Source: Bacteroidota bacterium
GTDB lineage: Bacteria; Bacteroidota; Bacteroidia; Flavobacteriales; Weeksellaceae
DNA length: 63,898 nucleotides
Assembly (NCBI GenBank): GCA_018266955.1
Contig: JAFDZI010000011.1
Location: forward strand, 1 to 63,898
Direction: 5' to 3'
Shown: positions 8,276-17,787 of the stretch, in pieces
Layout of the letters: the number at the start of each line of letters is the position of its first letter
Numbering within the stretch: the first letter of the stretch is position 1
Program-made: the position numbers and the translations under genes
The notes under the pieces: generated by a model
Seen by the model: only the letters and a program-made list of their open reading frames with translations
Database searches by the model: none
Told to the model about the DNA's origin: nothing

Positions 8276-8779
8276 ATGAATACGACTAAAGCAATTATTG
8301 TATTTGCCATTTGTGCAGCATCTTTTCTACAAGCACAACAGGCTCCAGAAGCCAATAAAGAATTGGTGAAAAATAAAAAAGAATTTAAAGACTATAGCTT
8401 AGACGAAAAGCGAGAGCTAATCCGAAAATTGCGCGAAGATGCCGTGGTAAAGGATGTTGGCGTTTCTCCTGAAAAAGAAGAAGCTTTTAGAAAGTTGTTT
8501 CGTGAATATCTGACACAACAGAAAGTGGTGAAAGGTAAGTTTAAGAAACGAGGCTCTTTTGATGAAATGACTGAACAAGAAGCGCGTGAAGAATTAGAAC
8601 AAAGTTTTGTCATAGGGCAGAAACTCTTGCAATTAAGAAAAGAATACACCAAAGAGTTTTTGAAAATCCTAACGCCCAACCAAGTCTTAAAACTCTATCA
8701 TTCCGAATTGAAAATGCGCGAAAGCATAGAACGATACAGGCATAATAAAAGCCAGCATAAAGATATAATGGGCGAATAA
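8276..8779 (+). CDS. Secreted helical protein of the Spy/CpxP-like type
   Basis: The 167-residue product has a signal peptide (about 1-20, ending LQAQQ), so it is periplasmic or exported. The mature part is very rich in Lys, Glu and Arg and almost wholly helical, with repeats such as EKRELIRKLRED and REELEQS. Proteins like this in flavobacteria are often annotated as 'sensor of ECF-type sigma factor' and resemble Spy/CpxP chaperone-like proteins. It begins 20 bases after the candidate anti-sigma gene and likely shares its transcript. The function is inferred from context and composition. Confidence 0.6.
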   Translation: MNTTKAIIVFAICAASFLQAQQAPEANKELVKNKKEFKDYSLDEKRELIRKLREDAVVKDVGVSPEKEEAFRKLFREYLTQQKVVKGKFKKRGSFDEMTEQEAREELEQSFVIGQKLLQLRKEYTKEFLKILTPNQVLKLYHSELKMRESIERYRHNKSQHKDIMGE

Positions 8780-8806
8780 TAGCAATATTACCGTCTAAAA
8801 TATCAT

Positions 8807-8846
8807 AAAAACTATTTGATGCTTGAATCAAATAGTTTTTATTTTG
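8807..8846 (+). terminator. Terminator after the sigma/anti-sigma unit
   Basis: A perfect 14-bp stem (8807-8820 against 8827-8840) with a 6-nt loop and a T-rich trailing arm lies 27 bases after the preceding stop codon. Confidence 0.85.
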
Positions 8847-8933
8847 CAAAATCTTCTCGTTTTGTAACATTTATGCAAATAAAACTACCAATAGAATTGA
8901 AGAAAATAAAAATTAACCTAAACCAACCTTACA

Positions 8934-11588
8934 ATGAGAAAAATTTTTTCCTTGTTTCTGCTATTATCCATTAGTCTGGTGTTTGCACAAAAAACCATTT
9001 CCGGAGTTGTGAAAAACACGGATGGTGACTTAGTCTCCTCAGCCAGCATCACTGTGGAAGAAAAAGGCAAAGATGCCATTATTGCCTATGCCATTACCAA
9101 TGCAAAAGGCGAATTCAAAATTAATTTTACCACGACAGAACCGTCCGTTGATGTGAAAGTTAAAGCCTTTAATCATAAAACCATGATTAAAAACATCAGC
9201 AACGAAAATCAAACGGTGAATTTTTCACTTCAAACTGAAGCTACAGAAATAAAGGAAGTAAAGCTAAAAGCCAAGATGATTACAGCAAAAGGCGATACAA
9301 TTTCGTATGATTTGAAAGCTTTTGAAAATAAATCTGACCGCTCCTTGGCCGATGTGTTGAAAAAAATGCCCGGCTTTGAAGTAAAAGACGACGGAACCAT
9401 TCTGCATCTAGGAAAACCTCTGATCAAATTTTATGTCAACGGAAAAGACCTCATGGAAGGAGGTTATGGAACCATCAACAACTCTCTGCCTAAAGATGCT
9501 GTGCAAAAAGTGGAAGTGTTGCAAAACCATCAGCCCATCAAAATTTTGCAAGACAAAGTGCCTTCGGATCAAAGTGCCATTAACATCAAATTAAAAAATA
9601 AAGTAACCATGACCGGTCGTGCCGAAGTGGGATCCGGATTTGTGGATCCTTGGCTTTGGAACCTGAAGCTAACACCGATGTTCTTCGGGCAGAAAAACCA
9701 ATGGGTTGTGAACTACAAAACCAATAACATGGGCGAAAATGTGGAAAGAGAAGGGATGATGCTTTCCTTCGGGACTGGTTGGGAAGGAGTGAGAAGAAAT
9801 GCCTCTCAAAACGATTGGTTGAATGTGGAAAATGCCTCGTTACCCAACCTGCCAGAGAAAAGATACCTGATGAACAATGTGCATTTCCTTTCTGCCAATT
9901 TACTGACCACTCCTTTTAAAAACAAAGAATGGGAACTGAAAGCCAATGCCAATTATACCAATAATGTTGTAAGCAGAGCGTCCTATAATATAGTGAATTA
10001 CTTTGCTCCCATCAACTCAACGGTGATCACCAATACGGAAAATAAATTCTATACCGATAAAGTAAAAGGAGAATTGGTATTTACCAAAAATGCAAAAAAA
10101 GGCTTCTTTAAAAACACCACTACCTTTACTCAATTTTGGAATGCCGACCGTGCAGATGTGCAAAGAAGTTCAATCCTAGGGGCACAAGCCATAGAGTCGC
10201 CTACTTCTTCTTTCCAAAACTCATTGAGTACCATTTTGCCTTGGAAGGAGAAAATGATCAATTTAAAATCGTATATCAATTACCAAAAAGACCGCCAAAA
10301 CCTCGATATAACACCAGCCAGTTATGTGAATTTGAATTTGCCTTTCCCAAGTACAGCCGATATGTTAAGACAAGATTTTGGGATGACTACTGTGGAGGCC
10401 AACCATTCTGCCAATGTGAGTTTTTCGTATAAATACTGGACTTTTACCCCAGAAGTAGGGCTTAATTTTTCCAGCAACCAAATCAACTCCGATTTGTACT
10501 CACGAAATGCTGGTGCATTACAATCTTTGGGGAATGCCTTCCAAAACGACATAAAATTTACCAATCTATTGCCGTATGCTTCTTTGGGATTGAATTATAA
10601 ATCGGACAACTGGATGCTCTTTGCAGGATTGCCGTTTAATTTTAAAAATATTAAGGCAGAAGACCCATTGAGAAACCTGAATAAATCTGCACACAAAGTT
10701 ACCTTCGAGCCCAATGCATTTGCTCAGTATAAATTTTTATCGTTCTACTCCATCAATGTGCATGCTAATGTAGGACATAACTATGGCGATATTTCTAATC
10801 TTTATGCCGGATTGTTGTTGGGTTCACCTTCTTCCCTTTCCGCCATGAATCCGAATAATCCTTTAATGGAAACCAAGTACCAGTCGGTAGGGTCTCGTTT
10901 GGAGTACAGAAATCCACTCAACAATATATTCTTCAATGTTCGTTACAGTATTTCCAAAACCAATAGAAATTTAATTTCTTCTCCTTTTGTGAATAACTTG
11001 GGTTATGTAGTAACCAACTATATCGAAAAGGACAACGCCAGCAATTCCAATAGTCTGAATGCCGAATTGGGCAAATATTTCCCAAGCATCAAATCCAATG
11101 CTTCGGTAGGCTACGGACTTAGCAATAGCGACTCGGAAATGTACCAAAATAATGTGCTGTTCAACAATAAATCTGTCAATCAGAATCTTGCATTCAAATT
11201 CAACAATTCTTATTTTTCTTGGTTAAGTGTGGATTATAATGCAACCTATAATTGGGGCAAGCAAACCAGTGTACTTACCAATCGCTCTGTAGGTTATAAC
11301 CATAATCTGAGTGCTTACCTTTATCCAATGGAAAACCATAGTATAGGATTTTCTTGGGATCAAATCAATTCTGGGACACCAGATTTAATGTACCACAATG
11401 CTTTTTATGATTTGTCCTACCAATTTACATGGGCAAGTAAAAAAATAGATTTTGAACTGAAATGGATGAATATTGCCGATAAAAAAGTATTCGAAAGATA
11501 CTCTGTAGGAGCTACATCCGATAGTTATACCAGAATGCAACTTAGGCCAAGCCAAGTGATGCTGACGGTTAAATTTAATTTTAAATAA
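8934..11588 (+). CDS. TonB-receptor-like outer-membrane beta-barrel protein
   Basis: The 884-residue protein has a signal peptide (1-19, ending FAQ) and a carboxypeptidase-regulatory-like beta-sandwich (about 20-105, GVVKNTDGDLVSSASITVEE). A plug-like domain follows (about 130-225: LADVLKKMPGFEVKDDG and VEVLQNHQPIKIL), then a long beta-barrel to a C-terminal phenylalanine-containing strand (LTVKFNFK). This is the layout of SusC/TonB-dependent relatives in Bacteroidota that lack a clear TonB box. It is directly upstream of the GLPGLI genes, a common flavobacterial pairing. The transported or bound ligand is unknown. Confidence 0.85.
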   Translation: MRKIFSLFLLLSISLVFAQKTISGVVKNTDGDLVSSASITVEEKGKDAIIAYAITNAKGEFKINFTTTEPSVDVKVKAFNHKTMIKNISNENQTVNFSLQTEATEIKEVKLKAKMITAKGDTISYDLKAFENKSDRSLADVLKKMPGFEVKDDGTILHLGKPLIKFYVNGKDLMEGGYGTINNSLPKDAVQKVEVLQNHQPIKILQDKVPSDQSAINIKLKNKVTMTGRAEVGSGFVDPWLWNLKLTPMFFGQKNQWVVNYKTNNMGENVEREGMMLSFGTGWEGVRRNASQNDWLNVENASLPNLPEKRYLMNNVHFLSANLLTTPFKNKEWELKANANYTNNVVSRASYNIVNYFAPINSTVITNTENKFYTDKVKGELVFTKNAKKGFFKNTTTFTQFWNADRADVQRSSILGAQAIESPTSSFQNSLSTILPWKEKMINLKSYINYQKDRQNLDITPASYVNLNLPFPSTADMLRQDFGMTTVEANHSANVSFSYKYWTFTPEVGLNFSSNQINSDLYSRNAGALQSLGNAFQNDIKFTNLLPYASLGLNYKSDNWMLFAGLPFNFKNIKAEDPLRNLNKSAHKVTFEPNAFAQYKFLSFYSINVHANVGHNYGDISNLYAGLLLGSPSSLSAMNPNNPLMETKYQSVGSRLEYRNPLNNIFFNVRYSISKTNRNLISSPFVNNLGYVVTNYIEKDNASNSNSLNAELGKYFPSIKSNASVGYGLSNSDSEMYQNNVLFNNKSVNQNLAFKFNNSYFSWLSVDYNATYNWGKQTSVLTNRSVGYNHNLSAYLYPMENHSIGFSWDQINSGTPDLMYHNAFYDLSYQFTWASKKIDFELKWMNIADKKVFERYSVGATSDSYTRMQLRPSQVMLTVKFNFK

Positions 11589-11614
11589 ACCAAAATTCGT
11601 TATTATTTTTTACT

Positions 11615-11650
11615 ATCCCTTTCAATAGAAATATTGAGAGGGATTTTTAT
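11615..11650 (+). terminator. Terminator after the barrel gene
   Basis: A 13-bp stem with one wobble pair (11615-11627 against 11632-11644), tetraloop GAAA, followed by TTTTTAT. The GLPGLI genes downstream therefore probably have their own promoter. Confidence 0.75.
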
Positions 11651-11722
11651 AAAATTTGTTAAAGTTTTTGCATTCATTAGAATAAAAACTACTTTTAAAC
11701 CAGAAAATTGAAATTACAACAA

Positions 11723-12643
11723 ATGAAAAAAATCTTTAGTGTGCTTATCTTTATTTCGGCACTAGCAACCGCACAATCTCATCGTTTTGTTTATGAGTAC
11801 AAGTACATTCCCAACATCAAGGAGAAAGACACCATTCGCAAGGACATGATGGCGCTGGACATTACCGATAAAGGATCCGTCTATCAAAGTCTTACAAGGA
11901 TGGAGAGAGATTCCATCGTCAAAGCAAGAATAGACGAAATAATGAAGAATCCGGATGGGAATAAAAAGTTGGATTTTGGCTCAGGAAAATTCCAAAAAGG
12001 GACGGTGGAATATGTGGTTAATAAATCTTACCCCGACTACAAAACGACATTAAAACAAAGAATACAATCGGATAACTACCTCATTTCCGATGACAAAAAA
12101 ATAGATTGGAAAATAGGCACAGAAACTCAAAAAATAATGAATTATACAGCACAAAAAGCCAGCACAACTTTTGGAGGGAGAGATTGGACTGCTTGGTTTA
12201 CTACGGATTTGCCTTTTCCCGATGGTCCGTATAAATTCCATGGTTTGCCGGGATTAATTGTGAAATTGGAAGACAGCACAGGGTCTCATATCATGACGAT
12301 GGTGGCCAATAAAAAGCTCAACACAACGGCTGAAGAAGAAAAACAAATTGCTGGAAAAAAAGGAACCTCTTTTAGCTTTTCCATGCAAGAAATTGTGGTA
12401 AATGAAGCTCAGTTTAAAAAAGCATGGAAAAATTACATTACCGATCCAGGAAAAAATTTGAGAGAAATGATGACTAAACCTCTAGGCGGTGCTTCCGGAT
12501 CTGGTTATACTTCGACAGTTGTATTTGGTGGTGACAATGGAAAACCGATGGACACCAAAGAAATAGTGAAAAATCTGGAAAACTCGGTGAAAAAAATGTT
12601 AGAAACCAACAATAACCGTATAGAGCCTACTCTTTATAATTAA
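11723..12643 (+). CDS. GLPGLI family protein, copy 1
   Basis: The 306-residue exported protein has a signal peptide (about 1-18, ending ATAQS) and the family signature FHGLPGLIVKLED about two thirds along, preceded by GGRDWTAWFTTDLPFPDGP. GLPGLI proteins (TIGR01200) are found in Bacteroidota, often beside TonB-type receptors; their biochemical role is unknown. I chose ATG 11723 over TTG 11708 because it begins a clean signal peptide (MKKIFSVLIF). It shares long, nearly identical blocks with the next gene, 10 bases downstream, and the two are clearly a tandem duplication. Confidence 0.9.
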   Translation: MKKIFSVLIFISALATAQSHRFVYEYKYIPNIKEKDTIRKDMMALDITDKGSVYQSLTRMERDSIVKARIDEIMKNPDGNKKLDFGSGKFQKGTVEYVVNKSYPDYKTTLKQRIQSDNYLISDDKKIDWKIGTETQKIMNYTAQKASTTFGGRDWTAWFTTDLPFPDGPYKFHGLPGLIVKLEDSTGSHIMTMVANKKLNTTAEEEKQIAGKKGTSFSFSMQEIVVNEAQFKKAWKNYITDPGKNLREMMTKPLGGASGSGYTSTVVFGGDNGKPMDTKEIVKNLENSVKKMLETNNNRIEPTLYN

Positions 12644-12653
12644 ATAGAATATT

Positions 12654-13565
12654 ATGAATAAAATTCTCGCATTATTGTTAATGATTTCTTCATTGGCAAC
12701 CGCCCAAAACCATCGTTTTGTGTACGAATACAAATACATTCCCAACATCAAGGAGAAAGACACCATTCGCAAGGATATGATGGCTTTGGACATCAACGAA
12801 AAAGGATCTATCTATCAAAGCCTTTCCAAATTGGAATTCGATTCGATACAAAGAGCCAAATTTATCGCAAATTTGAAGAAAAATTCAGATGGTGGATCCG
12901 TAAGTGTACGCTTTGGTGGTGGCGGAGGCAATAAAGGAACAGTCGCGGATATTGTTACCAAAACCTATCCCAATTACGAAACTTTTCTTAGCACTTTTAT
13001 CGACGGAACTAAGTATAAAGTTTCGGATAATAAAAAAATAGACTGGAAAATAGGCACAGAAACTCAAAAAATAATGAATTATACAGCACAAAAAGCCACC
13101 GCAACTTTCGGAGGAAGAGATTGGACTGCTTGGTTTACTACGGATTTGCCTTTTCCCGATGGTCCGTATAAATTCCATGGTTTGCCGGGATTAATTGTGA
13201 AATTGGAAGACAGAACAGGGTCTCATATCATGACGATGGTGGCCAATAAAAAAGTAAACCCCAAAATAGAGGAAGAAGGCGAGCAGGACATTAATGGAAC
13301 TAAGGTGTCCTTTGGAATGGAGGAAATTGCGGTGAATGAAGACCAATTCAAAAAAACTTGGAAATCATTTATAAAAGATCCAGCAAAGGAAATACGACAA
13401 AATGGTGAGGGAAATAGCTTTGGTAATGAACATCATATTTTTGTCTATGAAGATGAAAATGGCAACAAAATAAAAATAAACGATGTAATAAAAAATAAAG
13501 AAAAGTCGGTGAAAAAAATGTTAGAAACCAACAATAACCGTATAGAGCCTACTCTTTATAACTAA
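12654..13565 (+). CDS. GLPGLI family protein, copy 2
   Basis: The 303-residue product has a signal peptide (MNKILALLLMISSLATAQ), the FHGLPGLIVKLED signature and the same C-terminus as copy 1 (NNRIEPTLYN). Three blocks match copy 1 nearly base for base, while the segments between them have diverged strongly, including a Gly-rich insert VRFGGGGGNKG near residue 90. It is co-transcribed with copy 1 (10-base gap) and followed by a terminator. Function unknown. Confidence 0.9.
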   Translation: MNKILALLLMISSLATAQNHRFVYEYKYIPNIKEKDTIRKDMMALDINEKGSIYQSLSKLEFDSIQRAKFIANLKKNSDGGSVSVRFGGGGGNKGTVADIVTKTYPNYETFLSTFIDGTKYKVSDNKKIDWKIGTETQKIMNYTAQKATATFGGRDWTAWFTTDLPFPDGPYKFHGLPGLIVKLEDRTGSHIMTMVANKKVNPKIEEEGEQDINGTKVSFGMEEIAVNEDQFKKTWKSFIKDPAKEIRQNGEGNSFGNEHHIFVYEDENGNKIKINDVIKNKEKSVKKMLETNNNRIEPTLYN

Positions 13566-13568
13566 ACA

Positions 13569-13596
13569 AAATGCCCGAATTTATCGGGCATTTTTA
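13569..13596. terminator. Bidirectional terminator between GLPGLI copy 2 and the DinB-like gene
   Basis: The stem AAATGCCCGA/TCGGGCATTT is followed by TTTAG on the plus strand. It sits in the short space between two convergent genes. Confidence 0.85.
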
Positions 13597-13612
13597 GTAT
13601 ATTATTCTTTTT

Positions 13613-14110
13613 CTAAAAAGACTGCTCATCGGCAGAAGGTCCGAAAGAACCCGGAACAACAATATTATTCAGTCGGTAATAAACACCCAATTGAGCTCTG
13701 TGGTGGATAATTTGATTGATGGAATGTCGCAAGGCTTCTCGTTTGGTCCAATCTTGTAGTACTTGTTCGCCCATTCTCATCGTCCAGCGTTGGGTATCAA
13801 TATTGTCTTGGTACTGCTTCATGGCTTTCTTTCCTTTCTCAAAATCGTTTTCCAATTTTGTGAGTAATTCCGCAGGGGTAGTCAAAATGGTGGGTTGGTA
13901 ATCGCCTTTGGCAAAATCCAATTCTTCTTTGTTCAAAATCGTTTCGGGCCATGCAAAAATTTCGACAATATGTGTTGCCAAAGGCATCATTTTCATGCTT
14001 TTTTCGTGTGGTGCGTACTCATTTTTGTCATGGGGAAACCGTTGGATAAATTTTACTGTGGTTTCATACTCGTGTGCCCATTCTTGTTGTAATTGTTCTA
14101 AAGGTGTCAT
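13613..14110 (-). CDS. DinB family protein
   Basis: The 165-residue protein fits the DinB/YfiT four-helix-bundle superfamily. The family's metal-binding histidines appear as H45 or H48 region (MPLATHIVEI) and a C-terminal pair in LRHSINQIIHHRAQLGVY. These proteins are thiol-transferases or related metal enzymes; the bacterial stress-linked members are mostly uncharacterised. It is a single gene inserted between GLPGLI copies 2 and 3, on the opposite strand. Substrate unknown. Confidence 0.85.
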   Translation of the reverse strand: MTPLEQLQQEWAHEYETTVKFIQRFPHDKNEYAPHEKSMKMMPLATHIVEIFAWPETILNKEELDFAKGDYQPTILTTPAELLTKLENDFEKGKKAMKQYQDNIDTQRWTMRMGEQVLQDWTKREALRHSINQIIHHRAQLGVYYRLNNIVVPGSFGPSADEQSF

Positions 14111-14289
14111 ATTCTATATTTTGATGTAGTAAAATTAACACGCCTTTTTGTCTTTTGTTAGAAAAAAATATTAAAATTTTGTTAAATCCTGTAACATTGT
14201 TCTGCTTAGCTGTACTTATTGTAAAAAGCAAAATGATTTTTTTTCACTCTTTGCACCACTTTTCAATTATTTAAAATAAATATCAACCA

Positions 14290-15183
14290 ATGAAAAAATT
14301 AGCTTTATTGTTCACTTTGGTAATAGGAATGCTAGCGCAAGCACAAGTTTCCTCCAACCGTTTTTTCTACGAACTCACCATCAAACCAAAAAAAGACTCT
14401 ACCCGAATGGAGAAAGTAATGACTGTTTTGGACATTACCGATAAAAAATCCATTTATCAAGATTATACTCTTTTGGCACAAGATTCCATCATCAAATTAA
14501 AGGTGGAAGAAATGCAAAAAACCAAAGTTTTTAAAGATTTTTCTAAAGATATCGTGATGCCGAAGTTTGCGTATAAAGTAACCAAATTTTATCCAGAGAT
14601 GACGATACAATACTCTGAAGGGATGATGAATGGAATGAATCCGATACAGTTGGCTTATAAAGATAAGCCACAGTTTAATTGGAAAATTTCCAACGAAAAA
14701 CTAAAAATTGGAGAATACAACACCCAAAAAGCAACAGCAGATTTTGGCGGTAGAAAATGGACAGCTTGGTTCTCTAGCGATATTCCTTTGCAAGATGGTC
14801 CCTACAAATTCTATGGATTGCCTGGTTTGATTGTAAAAATTGAAGATCAAGATAAAAATTACTCTTGGGAACTGAAAGGGAATAAAAAAGTGAAAGATTA
14901 CCAAGAGGAATCTTATGCAGAAAAAGTTAGACCTGGAGGTGCTGGATCTATATTGGAAGTAAAAAGAGATAAATTTGAAAAAACTTTAAGTGAATATAAA
15001 AAAGATCCTTTTGCATCCATCAGAACACAAATTCCTGCTGCTGCTTTAACTCAAAAATTGCCAGGTTCCGACAAAACCATTGGCGAGATGTTAAAAGACC
15101 AAGAAAAAATGATTAAAGATTTTTATAACAACAACAACAATCCTATAGAATTGGTGGTAGCTCCAGAAAGCAAAAAGAAATAA
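14290..15183 (+). CDS. GLPGLI family protein, copy 3
   Basis: The 297-residue exported protein has a signal peptide (1-18, ending AQAQ) and the signature FYGLPGLIVKIED, preceded by GGRKWTAWFSSDIPLQDGP. It is a more distant relative of copies 1 and 2, with no long nucleotide identity. The C-terminus is Asn-rich followed by basic residues (APESKKK). It has its own upstream space of about 180 bases and a downstream terminator, so it is probably transcribed alone. Function unknown. Confidence 0.9.
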   Translation: MKKLALLFTLVIGMLAQAQVSSNRFFYELTIKPKKDSTRMEKVMTVLDITDKKSIYQDYTLLAQDSIIKLKVEEMQKTKVFKDFSKDIVMPKFAYKVTKFYPEMTIQYSEGMMNGMNPIQLAYKDKPQFNWKISNEKLKIGEYNTQKATADFGGRKWTAWFSSDIPLQDGPYKFYGLPGLIVKIEDQDKNYSWELKGNKKVKDYQEESYAEKVRPGGAGSILEVKRDKFEKTLSEYKKDPFASIRTQIPAAALTQKLPGSDKTIGEMLKDQEKMIKDFYNNNNNPIELVVAPESKKK

Positions 15184-15215
15184 TAGAAACTTCTTATTAA
15201 CTAATTATATTGTAA

Positions 15216-15250
15216 AGAAGCCCGGAAACGATGTTGTTTTCGGGTTTCTT
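15216..15250 (+). terminator. Terminator-like stem-loop after GLPGLI copy 3
   Basis: A 13-bp stem with two G-U pairs (15216-15228 against 15237-15249). The following T-tract is weak (CTTGTTGG). Confidence 0.55.
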
Positions 15251-15399
15251 GTTGGTAATAACTTTCGTTCACGGTTTTGAAAATGTATTCTACAAACAGG
15301 ATAAAACAGCAAAACTGAAATGAAAAATCATAAGATGCTTCAGCAAATGAGTTTTGTCAATCTTCGACTTTTTCTTATTTAGATTAATTTTAAATAATG

Positions 15400-15407
15400 T
15401 ATCTTTG
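15400..15407 (+). promoter_or_regulatory. -7 box of the feoAB promoter
   Basis: TATCTTTG matches TAnnTTTG. It ends on the G of the in-frame TTG at 15405-15407, so an upstream feoA start there is unlikely and the ATG at 15437 is preferred, giving a leader of about 24 nt. Confidence 0.65.
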
Positions 15408-15436
15408 TGCTGAAATTTAAAGTCGTGAATAAAGAA

Positions 15437-15676
15437 ATGGACAATACGCTCAATTTTTTCCCTCGGAATGTCTTGGGTCGAATTTGTGGGTATGATAATG
15501 AAAACCTAAAAATGCCCAACAAGATAATAGAAATGGGACTTTTACCGGATACGGTTTTTACAATTTTGTACCAAGCACCTTTCAATGGCCCTTTGTATAT
15601 AGAATTTGGCGATGAAAAAAGTAGATTGGCTCTTCGTGTGGAAGAAGCTAAATTTATCATCACCGAAAAATTGTAA
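15437..15676 (+). CDS. feoA: Ferrous iron transport protein FeoA
   Basis: FeoA is a small cytoplasmic SH3-like protein that supports the FeoB ferrous-iron channel. The 79-residue product (MDNTLNFFPRNVLG start) has the expected small-barrel pattern: a GRICGYD turn, then LLPDTVFTILYQAPFNGPLYIEF, and ends with an RVEEAKFIIT strand typical of FeoA. The upstream in-frame extension to 15407 is rejected because it overlaps the promoter. It lies 54 bases before feoB and is almost certainly co-transcribed with it. No Fur box could be recognised with confidence. Confidence 0.88.
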   Translation: MDNTLNFFPRNVLGRICGYDNENLKMPNKIIEMGLLPDTVFTILYQAPFNGPLYIEFGDEKSRLALRVEEAKFIITEKL

Positions 15677-15730
15677 TGCTGAGGTTAAAGGCTTATCCAT
15701 CGGCTAATTTTCAGAAATCTTCATCGACCC

Positions 15731-17764
15731 ATGCAGACAGAAAATACTAAAATATTATTGGTCGGTAATCCTAATGTGGGAAAATCGACCATCTTCAACC
15801 AATTGTGTAACCGCAAACAAAAAACCGGTAACTATGCCGGAGTAACGGTTGCGGCACATTCAGGGAAATATAATTACCAAAACCAGTCCATAGAAATTGT
15901 CGATTTACCCGGCTCCTACAGTATTTATCCCAGTTCCGAAGACGAAGCTATTTTTTCTAAATATTTAATAGACGAAGCTTCTACCTACAAAGGGGTAATT
16001 TATGTGCTGGAAGCGCTTTCCATAAAAAGAGGATTGTTGCTTTTCCGCCAAATACAAGATTTGGGAATTCCGGTCATTCTTTTATTAAACCAAATAGACC
16101 AAGCCGAAAAAAGAGGAATCCACATCAATATTGCCGAATTGGAAAAAGAATTGGGCGTAAAAATTATTGCTACCAATGCCAAAAAAGGATTGGGCATCGA
16201 TTTGTTGAAGGAAACCATAGCGCAAAATGACTTTAGAAGGAGTCATCAAATGTCTTTCGAAATTCCAACGGAACACAGGGGTTTGGTGTTCAAAATTCTA
16301 TCGGATACCAAGGAAGAAAATCAGTATAAAATTTGGACACTTTTGGCTTCGGATACGTACATTGCTAAATTAGAAACGGTAAGCGAACAACTGAAAGACG
16401 ATGAAGCGATCAAGTGTCTGGTACCCAAAAGACTGCAAACCCAGGAAACCATCCGTAGATATGCCTCTATTGATAAAATAATGGGTAAAGTGGTACAAAA
16501 AAAACCAGAGTTCAAGGAATTACTCACCGAGAAGCTGGATAAAGTCTTGGTGCATCCTTTTTGGGGCTATGTTGTCTTCATCCTTATTTTACTCCTTATT
16601 TTCCAAATGGTTTATTACCTTGCCTCCTACCCTATGGATTGGATTTCCAATTTTTTCTTGTGGTTATCGGAGTTTTCAGGACAATATTTACCAGCTGGTC
16701 CGCTCAATTCTATGTTGTCCAACGGAATTATACCGGGCGTTGGTGGGATAGTGGTTTTTGCACCACAAATCGGTATTCTACTTTATTTGCTTTATTTGTT
16801 AGAAGATTCGGGCTACATGGCAAGAGTTGTTTTTTTGATGGATAGATTACTCCGACCTTTTGGACTAAGTGGTAAGAGTATTGTTCCCCTTATTTCGGGT
16901 ACTGCTTGTGCTATTCCGGCCATTATGTCCACCCGAAATATTGAAAATGTAAAGGAAAGACTCATTACCATATTGGTTACCCCGTTTATGACTTGTTCTG
17001 CACGGCTCCCGGTGTACAGTATAATCATAGAATTGGTAATTCCGGATCACACATTTTTTGGTATTTCCTATAAAGCGATTGCCTTGTTGTTCATGTACTT
17101 TATTGGTTTTTTCACGGCATTGATTTCTTCATTTGTTTTGAAAAAAATTATTAAAAATGTAGGTAAAACCTTTTTGGTGATGGACTTACCAACCTATAAG
17201 AAACCTTTGTTTGGATATGATTTCAAAATAGTATTGCAAAAAGTATGGGAATTTATTACCGGTGCAGGTAAAATTATTTTCTTGGTAAGTATTATTATTT
17301 GGGTATTGAGTTATTTTGGTCCCTCCAAACAAGAGCAGACTATTGTAGCAACCAATGTGAAGTTAGAACAATCGTATTTAGCAAAAATGGGACATCAAAT
17401 GGAGCCCGTTATTGCACCTTTAGGCTACGATTGGAAAATGGGTGTTGGGATTATTACCAGCTTTGCTGCAAGAGAGGTTTTTGTGGGAACCATGGCTACA
17501 TTATACAGTTTGGATGACGAAGCTCCGGAAGGGAATATCATAGAAAAAATGAGAAATGATGTGAAGCCCAATGGTGAAAAGGTTTTTTCTTTTGCCACAG
17601 GAATTTCTATTCTTATGTATTATGCTTTTGCGATGCAGTGCATATCCACAATTGCTGTAGTGTATAGAGAAACTAAATCATTGAAATGGACATTAATTCA
17701 GCTGGTATCCATGTCTGGTTTGGCATACATTGTGTCGTTAATTGTGTATCAAATTTTCAAGTAA
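15731..17764 (+). CDS. feoB: Ferrous iron transporter FeoB
   Basis: FeoB imports Fe2+ across the inner membrane and has a GTPase domain. The 677-residue protein opens with the G-domain: P-loop GNPNVGKST (12-20), switch and DLPGSY (G3), and LLNQID in place of the usual NKxD. A helical linker follows, and then about eight to ten membrane helices from about residue 275, including the gate regions (GSIPGVGG-like IIPGVGGIVVF; GTACAIPAIMSTR). Length is typical. Next gene is the FeoB-associated small protein, 34 bases on. Confidence 0.95.
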   Translation: MQTENTKILLVGNPNVGKSTIFNQLCNRKQKTGNYAGVTVAAHSGKYNYQNQSIEIVDLPGSYSIYPSSEDEAIFSKYLIDEASTYKGVIYVLEALSIKRGLLLFRQIQDLGIPVILLLNQIDQAEKRGIHINIAELEKELGVKIIATNAKKGLGIDLLKETIAQNDFRRSHQMSFEIPTEHRGLVFKILSDTKEENQYKIWTLLASDTYIAKLETVSEQLKDDEAIKCLVPKRLQTQETIRRYASIDKIMGKVVQKKPEFKELLTEKLDKVLVHPFWGYVVFILILLLIFQMVYYLASYPMDWISNFFLWLSEFSGQYLPAGPLNSMLSNGIIPGVGGIVVFAPQIGILLYLLYLLEDSGYMARVVFLMDRLLRPFGLSGKSIVPLISGTACAIPAIMSTRNIENVKERLITILVTPFMTCSARLPVYSIIIELVIPDHTFFGISYKAIALLFMYFIGFFTALISSFVLKKIIKNVGKTFLVMDLPTYKKPLFGYDFKIVLQKVWEFITGAGKIIFLVSIIIWVLSYFGPSKQEQTIVATNVKLEQSYLAKMGHQMEPVIAPLGYDWKMGVGIITSFAAREVFVGTMATLYSLDDEAPEGNIIEKMRNDVKPNGEKVFSFATGISILMYYAFAMQCISTIAVVYRETKSLKWTLIQLVSMSGLAYIVSLIVYQIFK

Positions 17765-17787
17765 CGACAAACTAAAGTTTAATCAAA

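Noticed and set aside
10136..10432. 98-codon alternative-frame ORF inside the barrel gene
   Set aside because: It overlaps the strongly supported barrel frame; the composition is not protein-like.
15407..15436. Upstream TTG start of FeoA
   Set aside because: The TTG is the end of the -7 box TATCTTTG, so it would not be transcribed.
16561..17517. Long alternative-frame ORFs in feoB
   Set aside because: They are shadows of the FeoB frame, with no family features.
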